From Acidimicrobiia bacterium (GTDB lineage: Bacteria; Actinomycetota; Acidimicrobiia; IMCC26256; JAMXLJ01): a stretch of 46,129 nt of DNA. Location: the NCBI GenBank assembly GCA_024281095.1, contig JAMXLJ010000168.1, positions 1 to 46,129 on the forward strand, given 5' to 3'. Shown piece by piece: positions 7,901 to 15,285 of the stretch (positions are counted from its first letter, which is position 1; each line of letters opens with the position of its first letter). Made by a program: the position numbers and the translations under genes. A model generated the notes under the pieces. The model had not been told where the DNA came from. It made no database searches and was given only the letters and a program-made list of their open reading frames with translations.

Positions 7901-9013
7901 ATGGGTCCACGTCGTTCGATCGCGGTGGTGTCGTTCCGTCTCGGCGGAACCGACGGTGTATCGGTCGAGGCCGCCAAGTGGGAGTACGGCTGGCGTTCGC
8001 TCGGCTTCGACGTCGCACGCGTCGCCGGCACGATCCACGGCCCGCGTCGCGCCGGTGACGTCGAGCTCCCGTGGCTCGCGATCGAACCGCCCGGTGACGC
8101 TCGTCCAGACCCGGAGCAGCTCGCCCGAGCGCTGTCGGGGGCCGCAGTCGTCGTGGTCGAGAACCTGTGTTCCCTGCCGATGAACCTCGACGCGGCCCGC
8201 GTCACCGCCGGCGTGCTGGCGGCGAGAGACGGACCCGTCGTGCTGCACCACCACGATCTGCCCTGGCAGCGCGCCGAGTACGAGGCGCTCACCGACCTGC
8301 CACCCGACACGCCCACGACCCTCCACGTCACGATCAACGACCGCTCGCGCGCCGAGCTGCTCTCTCGCGGGTACGACGGCGCGCGCGTCGTGCGTATCCC
8401 GAACTGCTTCGGCGTCGCCGACGCGCCGGGCGAACGCCGGCGGACGCGGCAGGCAATGGGGTTCGAACGCGACGACGTCGTGGTGTTGCAGCCGACGCGC
8501 GCGATCGCCCGCAAGAACGTCCCTGGTGCACTCGCGTTCGCGGCCCGCCTCCAGGAGAGGCTTCCCCACCGTCGTATCCGCTACTGGCTCACCGGTCCCG
8601 CCGAAGACGGCTACGGGCCGGTGCTCGGCGCCCTCGTGGCGCGGGCGCGTGTCCCCGTCACGCAGGGCCGCGTCGCCCGTGCGGCCGATGCGTACGCCGC
8701 GGCCGATCTGGTCGCGTTTCCGTCGACATGGGAAGGGTTCGGCAACCCGATGGTCGAAGCAGCCGTCGCCCGGCGAGCCGTCGTCGCGGGGACGTTTCCG
8801 GTACGGGCGGAGCTCGAGGCCCTCGGGATGCGCTTCCTGTCGCTCGACGCGGTCGACGACGCGGCCGCGTGGATCGAGGCGCCCGACGAACGCCGGCTCG
8901 ACGCGAACCTCGCCGCGGTGCGTCGCCACCTCGACCTCCGGTCGTTACCGGCCCGTCTCGACGCGGCGCTCGGGCGGCTCGGTCACGGCGCGGCGCTCGG
9001 GGCCCGTTCGTGA
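7901..9013 (+). CDS. Family 4-like glycosyltransferase
   Basis: A 370-residue GT-B fold glycosyltransferase. The C-terminal nucleotide-sugar domain has QPTRAIARKNV (residues about 188-198) and the E-x7-E region STWEGFGNPMVEAAVARR, typical of retaining GT4 enzymes. The N-terminal domain (about 1-175) shows the glycine-rich start FRLGGTDGVSVEAAKW that often binds the acceptor, and a short HHHDLPWQ motif. A TATCGT box lies 12 bases before the ATG, so the transcript has little or no leader. Donor and acceptor are unknown. It is followed 7 bases later by a small membrane protein, which may be co-expressed. Confidence 0.88.
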   Translation: MGPRRSIAVVSFRLGGTDGVSVEAAKWEYGWRSLGFDVARVAGTIHGPRRAGDVELPWLAIEPPGDARPDPEQLARALSGAAVVVVENLCSLPMNLDAARVTAGVLAARDGPVVLHHHDLPWQRAEYEALTDLPPDTPTTLHVTINDRSRAELLSRGYDGARVVRIPNCFGVADAPGERRRTRQAMGFERDDVVVLQPTRAIARKNVPGALAFAARLQERLPHRRIRYWLTGPAEDGYGPVLGALVARARVPVTQGRVARAADAYAAADLVAFPSTWEGFGNPMVEAAVARRAVVAGTFPVRAELEALGMRFLSLDAVDDAAAWIEAPDERRLDANLAAVRRHLDLRSLPARLDAALGRLGHGAALGARS

Positions 9014-9020
9014 GCCGGCG

Positions 9021-9284
9021 GTGACGACGCCGGACCCGGTCGCGCGGCGGCGGGCCCGACTCGCGGTGGGCGTGCGCATCGCGAAGCGAGCGGGCTATGC
9101 ATGCCTTCTCGTCGCGATCGTCGCGTTCGCGATCGGCTTGGCGACCGGGTTTCCCGGGCCGCTCGTCGCGTTGAGCATCGGCGGCCTGATCGCGTCGTGC
9201 ATCGTGCTGCCGGTCCCCATCGTCATGGGATACGGCATTCGCGCCGCCGAGCGCGACGAGCGCGCCCGCGGCGGGCCGCGCTGA
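9021..9284 (+). CDS. Small two-helix membrane protein
   Basis: An 87-residue protein starting with GTG at 9021, 7 bases after the glycosyltransferase stop. It has a basic N-terminus (ARRRARLAVGVRIAKRAG), two hydrophobic helices (YACLLVAIVAFAIGLATGF and LVALSIGGLIASCIVLPVPIVMGYGI) and a short charged tail. No conserved motif is recognised. The tight spacing suggests co-transcription with the glycosyltransferase. The start has no strong ribosome site, so coupling to upstream translation is likely. Confidence 0.7.
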   Translation: MTTPDPVARRRARLAVGVRIAKRAGYACLLVAIVAFAIGLATGFPGPLVALSIGGLIASCIVLPVPIVMGYGIRAAERDERARGGPR

Positions 9285-9354
9285 GGTCCCGGCGAGGGGC
9301 GCGACGCCGGTCTCCTCTACGCTGGCAGCGGGTTGCAGGACCAAGGAGTGAGCC

Positions 9355-10461
9355 ATGCCCAGAGCCGCCGTAGCGAGAGAGATCGGATCGCCCCTCGAGG
9401 TGCTCGACGTCGAGCTCGAAGCACCGAAGGCCGGCGAGGTGCGCGTCCGCCTCGGGGCGTCGGGCGTCTGCCACTCCGATCTGTCGGTCGTGAACGGCAC
9501 GCTGCTGAGCCCGCTGCCGTCGGTGCTCGGGCACGAAGGTGCGGGCGTCGTCACGGAGCTCGGTGAAGGCGTCGAAAACCTGAAGGTCGGCGACCACGTG
9601 GTGATCTCGTGGGTTCCGCAGTGCGGCCGCTGCTACTTCTGCGAGCACGACCAGGGCGAGCTCTGCGAGTCGGGCTCGGCCGCGGCGATGTCGGGCGGCC
9701 TGCTCGACATGACGACCCGGTTCTCGATCGGCGGGCAGCCGCTGTACCAGATGGCGGCGTCGGGCACCTTCTCCGAGGAGACGGTGGTGCCCGCGATCGG
9801 CGCGGTGAAGATCGCGGACGACATCCCGCTCACCGCGGCCGCGTTGATCGGCTGCGGCGTGCTCACCGGCTTCGGTGCCGCCGTGAACACCGCCGACATT
9901 CGCCCGGGCGACACGGTCGCGGTCATCGGGTGCGGCGGCGTCGGCCTCAACGTGATCCAGGGCGCGCGGCACATGGGCGCGGACCGCGTCGTCGCCGTCG
10001 ACATGAACGACGGGAAGCTGCAGACCGCGCAGAAATTCGGTGCCACCGATCTCGTGGACGCGTCGAACGGCGATCCCGTCGCCCAGGTGATGGAGCTGAG
10101 CGGCCAGCGCGGCGCCGACGTCACGTTCGAGGTCATCGGGCTGCAGCAGACGATCGAGCAGGCGTTCAACATGGCCCGCCGCGGCGGCCAGACCATCCTC
10201 GTCGGCGTGCCGAAGATGGAGGTCATGGTCAACATCCCTGCGGCAATCGGCCTCGTCATCATGGAGAAGCAGATCCGCGGCTGCTGGTACGGCTCGTCGA
10301 ACGTGCACCGTGACATCCCCACACTGACTCGGCTCTATCAGGAGGGGAAGTTGATGCTCGACGAGCTCATCTCGGCCGAGATCCCGCTCGACGGCGTGAA
10401 CGACGCCCTCGACAACATGGGGTCGGGGTCGATCGCGCGGTCGGTCATCAAGTACTCGTAG
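9355..10461 (+). CDS. Zinc-dependent alcohol dehydrogenase (class III-like MDR)
   Basis: A 368-residue medium-chain dehydrogenase that would oxidise alcohols or reduce aldehydes with NAD(P). Catalytic zinc ligands are C39 (GVCHSD), H60-E61 (GHEG) and C167 (IGCGVLTG). The structural-zinc lobe is C90, C93, C96 and C104. The Rossmann motif GCGGVGLN follows near residue 195. Layout and length match the class III/mycothiol- or NDMA-dependent alcohol dehydrogenase group. It has a good ribosome site (AAGGAG, 7 bases before ATG) and a TACGCT -10 box at 9318-9323. An aldo/keto reductase and a TetR regulator follow on the same strand. Confidence 0.93.
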   Translation: MPRAAVAREIGSPLEVLDVELEAPKAGEVRVRLGASGVCHSDLSVVNGTLLSPLPSVLGHEGAGVVTELGEGVENLKVGDHVVISWVPQCGRCYFCEHDQGELCESGSAAAMSGGLLDMTTRFSIGGQPLYQMAASGTFSEETVVPAIGAVKIADDIPLTAAALIGCGVLTGFGAAVNTADIRPGDTVAVIGCGGVGLNVIQGARHMGADRVVAVDMNDGKLQTAQKFGATDLVDASNGDPVAQVMELSGQRGADVTFEVIGLQQTIEQAFNMARRGGQTILVGVPKMEVMVNIPAAIGLVIMEKQIRGCWYGSSNVHRDIPTLTRLYQEGKLMLDELISAEIPLDGVNDALDNMGSGSIARSVIKYS

Positions 10462-10507
10462 ACACAGTTGTCCCGGCGGCAGGCGCGGGCATCGAGGAGC
10501 ACATCCC

Positions 10508-11512
10508 ATGCGGTATCGACGTTTCGGCAACAGCGAGCTCCAGGTCTCCGAAGTCGGCTTCGGCGTCTGGACCATCGCGACCGACTGGTGGGGCGTCGTC
10601 GACGACAAGGCCGGGCTCGTGCACGCGGCCCTCGACGCGGGCATCAACTTCTTCGACACCGCACCGGCCTACGGCGAGGACGGCTTCGGTGAACGCATCC
10701 TTGCCGAGCTGCTGGGTCGCCGCGACGACGTCGTCATCACGACCAAGTGCGGCTACGACATTCACGCACCGCGCATGGCGAACCAATCGGAGCGCCCGCA
10801 GGACTGGACCCCCGGCGGCGTCCGCCGTCAGGTCGAGGACTCGCTGCGCCGTCTCGGTCGCGAGCACATCGACCTCCTGCAACTGCACAACGTGCGCCTC
10901 GACCCCGTACGCGACGACGCGCTGTGGGACGAGCTCGCCAAGTTGCGCAGCGAGGGCAAGGTGCGTGAGCTCGGCGTCGCGCTCGGCCCCGCAATCGGCT
11001 GGGTGCAGGAGGGGCGCGAGGCGCTCCAGACCCGCGAGATCGTCGCGTTGCAGACCGTCTTCAACGTGCTCGAGCAAGAGCCCGGCCTGACGTTCGCGAA
11101 CGAGCCCGCGGTGCGGGAAGGTCGGGTGGGCATGATCGCCCGCGTGCCGCACGCCTCCGACGTGCTGTCGGGCAAGATCACGCGCGACAGCGTGTTCGCG
11201 CCGGGCGACCATCGCGGCCACCGCAACCGGGACAACATGCTCGACAACTTCGAGAAGGCCGAGCGGCTCGAGTACCTGTGGTCACCCGAGACCGGCCGTA
11301 CGATCGGCCAGGCCGCGGTCGCGGGGATCCTTGCGTTCGACGGGTTCGCCAACGTGCTGCCGACCTGCCTCACGGCCGACGAGGTGCGCGAGTACGCGGC
11401 CGCTTCGGACCTGCCGCTGTCGCGCGACGAGAAGTCCGAGCTCGACGACTTGTGGTCGCGCAACTTCGACCACACCGACCGCTTCGTGATGCCGCTGAAG
11501 TCGAGCGTGTAG
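10508..11512 (+). CDS. Aldo/keto reductase
   Basis: A 334-residue NADPH-dependent aldo/keto reductase of the (beta/alpha)8-barrel family. The catalytic tetrad can be placed: Asp and Tyr in FFDTAPAYGEDGFGE, Lys in VVITTKCGYD and His in DLLQLHNV. It begins with the usual MRYRRFGNSELQVSEVGFG. It lies 46 bases after the alcohol dehydrogenase, and a GTG-started TetR gene follows after two bases, so the three may form one transcript. The substrate is not visible; sugars, aldehydes or ketones are all possible. Confidence 0.93.
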   Translation: MRYRRFGNSELQVSEVGFGVWTIATDWWGVVDDKAGLVHAALDAGINFFDTAPAYGEDGFGERILAELLGRRDDVVITTKCGYDIHAPRMANQSERPQDWTPGGVRRQVEDSLRRLGREHIDLLQLHNVRLDPVRDDALWDELAKLRSEGKVRELGVALGPAIGWVQEGREALQTREIVALQTVFNVLEQEPGLTFANEPAVREGRVGMIARVPHASDVLSGKITRDSVFAPGDHRGHRNRDNMLDNFEKAERLEYLWSPETGRTIGQAAVAGILAFDGFANVLPTCLTADEVREYAAASDLPLSRDEKSELDDLWSRNFDHTDRFVMPLKSSV

Positions 11513-11514
11513 GA

Positions 11515-12138
11515 GTGCGCCTCCCTGCAGAGCAACGACGCCGGCAACTGCTCGACGTCGCGTGCGACGCCTTCGCGGCGAGCGGATTTCACGCCACGTC
11601 GATGGACGACGTGGCGGAAGCGGCCGGCGTCACCAAGCCGGTGCTCTACCAGCACTTCCCGTCGAAGCGCGCCCTCTACAACGAGTTGCTCGCCGACGTG
11701 GAGACCCGCTTGCTCGACCAGATCACCCGCGCAACCGAGCACGCGACGACCGGCCGTGAGCGGGTGGAAGACGGGTTTGCCGCATACTTCCGGTTCGTCA
11801 CGCAGAACGATGCCGGCTTCCGCCTGCTCTTCGGTGCGTCCGTGCGCAACGATCCGGGCTTCGCGGTGGTGGTGCAACGCACGATCGACGAGATTGCCGA
11901 CGTCATCGCGGGCTTGATCGAGATCGAGTCCACCGAAGAGCACCGGCGGGTGCTCGCCCACGCCCTCGTCGGCATGGCCGAGGCGACGAGCCGCCGCCTT
12001 CACCGTGCCGACGCCGAACGCGACCCCCAGCGACTCGCGCGCTGGCTCGCCGAGATGGCCTGGTTCGGTTTACGCGGTGTGCGCAGCGGCGATGCCGACG
12101 TCGGTGACCTCGCGGCCCAGGCCGGGCAGCCCACGTAG
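11515..12138 (+). CDS. TetR family transcriptional regulator
   Basis: A 207-residue one-component repressor. The N-terminal HTH is clear: RRRQLLDVACDAFAASGFHATSMDDVAEAAGVTKPVLYQHFPSKRALYNEL (residues about 8-58, quoted only for its order of helices in pieces: FAASGFHATSMDDVA, then VTKPVLYQHFPSK). The C-terminal ligand domain is all-helical and variable. GTG at 11515 is the start, 2 bases after the reductase stop, with GGAG overlapping that stop. Likely controls the ADH/AKR genes upstream or itself; no palindromic operator stood out. A terminator-like hairpin follows. Confidence 0.88.
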   Translation: MRLPAEQRRRQLLDVACDAFAASGFHATSMDDVAEAAGVTKPVLYQHFPSKRALYNELLADVETRLLDQITRATEHATTGRERVEDGFAAYFRFVTQNDAGFRLLFGASVRNDPGFAVVVQRTIDEIADVIAGLIEIESTEEHRRVLAHALVGMAEATSRRLHRADAERDPQRLARWLAEMAWFGLRGVRSGDADVGDLAAQAGQPT

Positions 12139-12159
12139 GCAGATCGATCGATCAGCCGT

Positions 12160-12188
12160 ACGCGCGCGGCACGGGTGGCCGCGTGCGT
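12160..12188. terminator. Bidirectional terminator-like hairpin
   Basis: ACGCGCGCGGC and GCCGCGTGCGT form an 11-pair stem (one G-T wobble) around a 7-base loop, without a T-tract. It sits between the convergent TetR and anti-sigma genes, where a shared terminator is expected. Confidence 0.55.
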
Positions 12189-12209
12189 CGCCCGCTCCGG
12201 CGCTCGCGC

Positions 12210-12629
12210 TCAGACGACGAGCTGCGTGCGCCGCTCGAACCAGACGACCTTCCCGCCGTCGCGCGCGGGTTGCCACCCCCACCGGTCGGCGAGCTGGTCG
12301 ACGAGTTGAAGACCGAGACCGCCGACGCGGCCGTCCCATTCCTCGAGCACGGGGGGCAGCTCGCCGCCGTCGACGACCTCGACCCGCAACCCGCTGCGGT
12401 CCGCGTACAGGCGGATCGTGATGTCGGACGAGGTGTGGATGCAGGCGTTGGTGACGAGCTCGCTCACCATGAGCAACGTGTCGTCGAGCCCGCTGTCGAG
12501 GCCCGAACCGAGCGCGCCGGACACGAGGTGCCGGGCCAGGCCCGGCGCCCGCGTGTCGGGTGGCAGGCGCTCGGCGAGCACCAGGCGCCGTTCTTGCTCG
12601 CTTCTCGAGATCGTGCCGTCGATAGCCAT
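12210..12629 (-). CDS. Anti-sigma factor-like serine kinase (RsbW/HATPase_c_2)
   Basis: A 139-residue GHKL ATPase-fold protein like the RsbW/SpoIIAB regulators that bind and inhibit SigB/SigF-type sigma factors or phosphorylate an antagonist. The N box is SELVTNACIH (residues about 57-66), the G1 box VEVVDGGELPP, and the G2-like segment GRVGGLGLQLVDQLADRWG. The ATG at 12629 starts the domain; a TTG at 12659 is a weaker alternative. No sigma factor or anti-anti-sigma gene is adjacent, so the partner is elsewhere. A SigB/SigF-type promoter lies 56 bases upstream, suggesting feedback control by its target sigma factor. It might also be a stand-alone ATP-binding regulator as in Streptomyces. Confidence 0.85.
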   Translation of the reverse strand: MAIDGTISRSEQERRLVLAERLPPDTRAPGLARHLVSGALGSGLDSGLDDTLLMVSELVTNACIHTSSDITIRLYADRSGLRVEVVDGGELPPVLEEWDGRVGGLGLQLVDQLADRWGWQPARDGGKVVWFERRTQLVV

Positions 12630-12684
12630 ATCCGATGGAGGGTCCGCTACGGGAGGCAAGGCTTCGCGAAGTTCGCCAACAGTG

Positions 12685-12711
12685 ATACCCGCATTTCGAC
12701 CGCCTCTATAC
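12685..12711 (-). promoter_or_regulatory. SigB/SigF-like promoter of the anti-sigma gene
   Basis: On the minus strand GTAT (12711-12708), a 17-base spacer and GGGTAT (12690-12685) match the actinobacterial SigB/SigF pattern GTTT-N15-17-GGGTAT with one change in the -35. It lies 56 bases before the ATG. Confidence 0.5.
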
Positions 12712-12761
12712 CTCCACGGCCGTTTTCACCCCTGACGTGCCACCGGGCACGTCCATCCCGG

Positions 12762-13427
12762 TCACGGACCGGCGAAGGTGTAGCCCTCTCCCTTGACGGT
12801 GCGGATCGCGGGAGGCAGCCCGGCGGCCTCGAGCTTCTGGCGCAGCCGCCGGACGTGCACTGCCACCGTGCCCGCGTCCTGCGGGCCCGGTGGCGCGTGC
12901 CAGACGTCGCGAAGCAGGCGCGGAGTCGCGAAGACCCGGCCCGGGTGGCTCGCCAGATACGCGAGAAGGTCGAACTCGCGTGGGGCGAGATGGATACGGC
13001 GCGCCCCCACGCGTACCGCCCGCGCACCCACGTCGATCGTCAGCGCGCCGGAACGCAGCACCACGTCGGGCGCCGGCCGCTGCGCCAACGAGCGCAGCGT
13101 CGCCAGCAGGTGCGTGGCGACCACCGGACGGACGAGATACGCGTCGGCGCCGTGGGCCTCCGCGTCGGCGCGCTCCTCAGGGCGGCGGCCACCGACGACC
13201 GCGGTGGGCACACCCGCCTCCCGCAGCTCGCGCACCAGCGCCAGCGGGTCGCCACACGCAAGATCGGTGTCGACGAGCGCGACGTCGGCCTTCCGGTGCC
13301 CGGTCACCGCGGAAGGTCGGCCGTCGCTCGTCACGTGCACGTCGAAGCCGTGCCGGCGGAGCACGCCGACGAGAATGGCTGCGTCAACCCCGTCGCCCGC
13401 GGCGACGACGACACTCGGCTCCCGCAA
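12762..13427 (-). CDS. OmpR-family response regulator with degenerate receiver
   Basis: A 221-residue protein with an N-terminal receiver-like domain (1-115) and a C-terminal OmpR/PhoB winged helix (about 125-219: LAPREFDLLAYLASHPGRVF, then VAVHVRRLRQKLE and TVKGEGYTF). The receiver keeps the aspartate that aligns with the phosphoacceptor (D53 in VALVD), but lacks most of the rest. The acidic pair is reduced to D12, the Thr/Ser is a Gly (VGG, 78-80) and the conserved Lys is R100. It therefore likely acts without normal phosphorylation. No histidine kinase is adjacent. An 8-bp inverted repeat lies just upstream and may be its operator. Confidence 0.87.
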   Translation of the reverse strand: MREPSVVVAAGDGVDAAILVGVLRRHGFDVHVTSDGRPSAVTGHRKADVALVDTDLACGDPLALVRELREAGVPTAVVGGRRPEERADAEAHGADAYLVRPVVATHLLATLRSLAQRPAPDVVLRSGALTIDVGARAVRVGARRIHLAPREFDLLAYLASHPGRVFATPRLLRDVWHAPPGPQDAGTVAVHVRRLRQKLEAAGLPPAIRTVKGEGYTFAGP

Positions 13428-13447
13428 CCTCGGCCTCCGGGTTGGGC

Positions 13448-13468
13448 GAGGTGGTTGCTCACCACCTC
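13448..13468. repeat. Perfect 8-bp inverted repeat (operator or terminator)
   Basis: GAGGTGGT, a 5-base spacer TGCTC and ACCACCTC form a perfect inverted repeat. It lies 21 bases upstream of the orphan response regulator start and 86 bases after the hemerythrin gene stop (both minus strand). It could be a regulator operator or a short terminator; there is no T-tract. Confidence 0.45.
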
Positions 13469-13554
13469 ACGACCGGCTTTGTCGGGTCGCGTCGCCCACC
13501 CGGCGCGCCCCAATGTCATCAAGCGCGGTCAAGGTTGCGCAAGCACGGCTGCAC

Positions 13555-14142
13555 TCAGGACTTGTCCCGAGCAGCCCTGATCGCGTCGCGCACACGGTCG
13601 GCGACCGCGACGAACGGCCCGAGCAGCATGTTGCCGGAGGCGGATTCCGGCGAGTTCGGGTGCGGGTGCGTCGGCGCGACAGCCTCCGCGGCGCGGAACA
13701 AACCCGCGAGGTTGCGCCGCCGATCGGCGTCGACCTCCCGCTCGATGCGGGGATGCTCCTGTTGCTCCTCCTGGTCCGCGTGCTGCAACACGGCGCTGCG
13801 GACCTGCTGGAACTTCGACTCGAACTCGGGTGTGCCCGGTTCGGTCTTCTCGAGCTCCGCGAGCTCCTTCTTGGCCTGGTCTTCCTGCTGCAACAGGCCC
13901 TCGACGATGCTCTCGCCTTCGGGCGCCTTGCGCAGCAGCGGGTGGACGAGCTCCTCTTCGGCCGTCTCGTGGACAGCCAGCTTCGCCACGAGCAACCGGA
14001 ACGCGTCCCGCTTCGCGTCACCCGACCCGGCGTCCACGCGCCCGAAGAGGTCTTTGATCTCGGCATGGTCGCGACGTACCGCGGCGACGATGTCGTCGGT
14101 CGCCGATCCGGTCGTCGACGTACCGCTGCGTATGTCCGTCAT
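13555..14142 (-). CDS. Hemerythrin domain-containing protein
   Basis: A 195-residue protein with a hemerythrin/HHE four-helix domain, which usually holds a di-iron site binding oxygen or reactive species. Iron-ligand candidates are His in RRDHAEIKDLF, H-E in KLAVHETAEEELVHPLL and the HADQEEQQEHPRI segment. The ATG at 14142 is supported by AAGGAGACGGTC directly upstream. The C-terminal 55 residues are not conserved. It is divergent from the SDR gene at 14260. A stress role is inferred from the family; no cognate partner is adjacent. Confidence 0.9.
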   Translation of the reverse strand: MTDIRSGTSTTGSATDDIVAAVRRDHAEIKDLFGRVDAGSGDAKRDAFRLLVAKLAVHETAEEELVHPLLRKAPEGESIVEGLLQQEDQAKKELAELEKTEPGTPEFESKFQQVRSAVLQHADQEEQQEHPRIEREVDADRRRNLAGLFRAAEAVAPTHPHPNSPESASGNMLLGPFVAVADRVRDAIRAARDKS

Positions 14143-14259
14143 GACCGTCTCCTTCCTGATTGCGTTCTCGGTCCCCCCTTCCCACCGCCTCGGAGGCCGA
14201 ATCACGGTCCGCCGTCGAGCCCCTTTCGCGCGCGGCCTCGCTGCAGTAGGAACGCGCCC

Positions 14260-15069
14260 ATGGTCGACGCATCCCGCACCCCCACTCGGCCGCTCGCGCT
14301 CGTGACCGGCGCATCGAGCGGCATCGGCTCGGAGCTCGCGCGTGTCGCCGCGCGCGACGGATACGACCTACTCCTCGTGGCGCGACGGCGCGACCGGCTC
14401 GAGGCCCTTGCCGACGAGCTCTCGCGCGACCACGGAGTGGACACGCGTGTGGCCACCGCCGATCTCGCGACGCCGAACGGCGTGGAGGAGGTCGAGCGTG
14501 CGCTCGACGGTGCACCGGTCGAGGTGCTCGTGAACAACGCCGGCTTCGGCGGACGCGGACGGTTCGCAGTGGAGCGCCCGCTCGCCGACGATCTCGCGAT
14601 GGTCCAACTGAACGTGGCGTCGCTCGTCCACCTCACCGGAGTCGTGTTGCCGGGCATGGTGGAGCGCCGGTCGGGGGGCATCCTCAACGTCGCGTCGACC
14701 GCGGGGTATGCGCCCGGTCCGTTGCAGGCCGTGTACTACGCGACGAAGGCGTTCGTGAAGTCGTTCAGCGAGGCGCTCACCGAGGAATGCCGGGGTACCG
14801 GCGTACGCGTCACGGCGCTGTGCCCGGGCCCCGTCGACACCGAGTTCGCCTCGGTCGCCGGGATCGAGGGCACGTCACTCATGCGGGCACCACTCATCAA
14901 GGTGTCCGCCGAGAAGGTGGCCGAGAGCGGTTGGCGGGCGCTGCGGCGCGGGCGCGCGGTCGTGGTGCCGGGAATTCCGCTGCGGCTCGCGATGCAGAGC
15001 CTGCGGCTCACGCCGCGGCGGGTCGCGGCCCGGATCGCCGAGCGCAGCCAGGCCGCGCCCCGCTCCTGA
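14260..15069 (+). CDS. Short-chain dehydrogenase/reductase (SDR)
   Basis: A 269-residue classical SDR with NAD(P)-binding TGASSGIG (residues about 16-23), NNAG (about 90-93), the catalytic serine in NVASTAGY and YYATK (Tyr-X3-Lys), and the CPGPVDTEF loop. Basic residues after the second strand (ARRRDR) favour NADP(H). Length is normal for the family. The C-terminus is basic (LTPRRVAARIAERSQ), as in membrane-associated SDRs that act on lipids. Substrate unknown. It is divergent from the hemerythrin gene with 117 bases between the starts. Confidence 0.92.
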   Translation: MVDASRTPTRPLALVTGASSGIGSELARVAARDGYDLLLVARRRDRLEALADELSRDHGVDTRVATADLATPNGVEEVERALDGAPVEVLVNNAGFGGRGRFAVERPLADDLAMVQLNVASLVHLTGVVLPGMVERRSGGILNVASTAGYAPGPLQAVYYATKAFVKSFSEALTEECRGTGVRVTALCPGPVDTEFASVAGIEGTSLMRAPLIKVSAEKVAESGWRALRRGRAVVVPGIPLRLAMQSLRLTPRRVAARIAERSQAAPRS

Positions 15070-15174
15070 GTACGGAGCGGCCGTCCGCCGCCTCCGGACA
15101 CGGGGGCACCGGACACAGCGGGGACACCGGGGAAAGTCTTGCCCGGTACGGTGCGTGGCCTCGCCTGCGTTCTC

Positions 15175-15180
15175 TAGGCT
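15175..15180 (+). promoter_or_regulatory. Putative -10 box upstream of leader ORF
   Basis: TAGGCT fits TANNNT and ends 6 bases before the ATG of the 32-residue ORF at 15187, the spacing expected for a leaderless transcript. No clear -35. It is the best promoter candidate for the GMC oxidoreductase transcript. Confidence 0.45.
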
Positions 15181-15186
15181 GTCGTG

Positions 15187-15285
15187 ATGCGGTGGGTCGA
15201 GGGTGAGGTCGTCGGGCCGGCGGGCGACCGGTCCAACGGAGGGACATCGACGATGGCGCACCCCAGTGTGGGCAAGGCCACGTGA
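15187..15285 (+). CDS. Putative 32-residue leader peptide upstream of GMC oxidoreductase
   Basis: A short ORF starting with ATG at 15187, 6 bases after a -10-like TAGGCT, and ending in a GTGA overlap with the GTG of the oxidoreductase. An internal in-frame ATG at 15253 has a good ribosome site (GGAGGG, 9 bases before) and would give only 10 residues ending in VGKAT. The oxidoreductase GTG itself lacks a ribosome site, so it may depend on translation of this ORF. No homology is recognised. It may be a coupling leader rather than a functional protein. Confidence 0.45.
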   Translation: MRWVEGEVVGPAGDRSNGGTSTMAHPSVGKAT

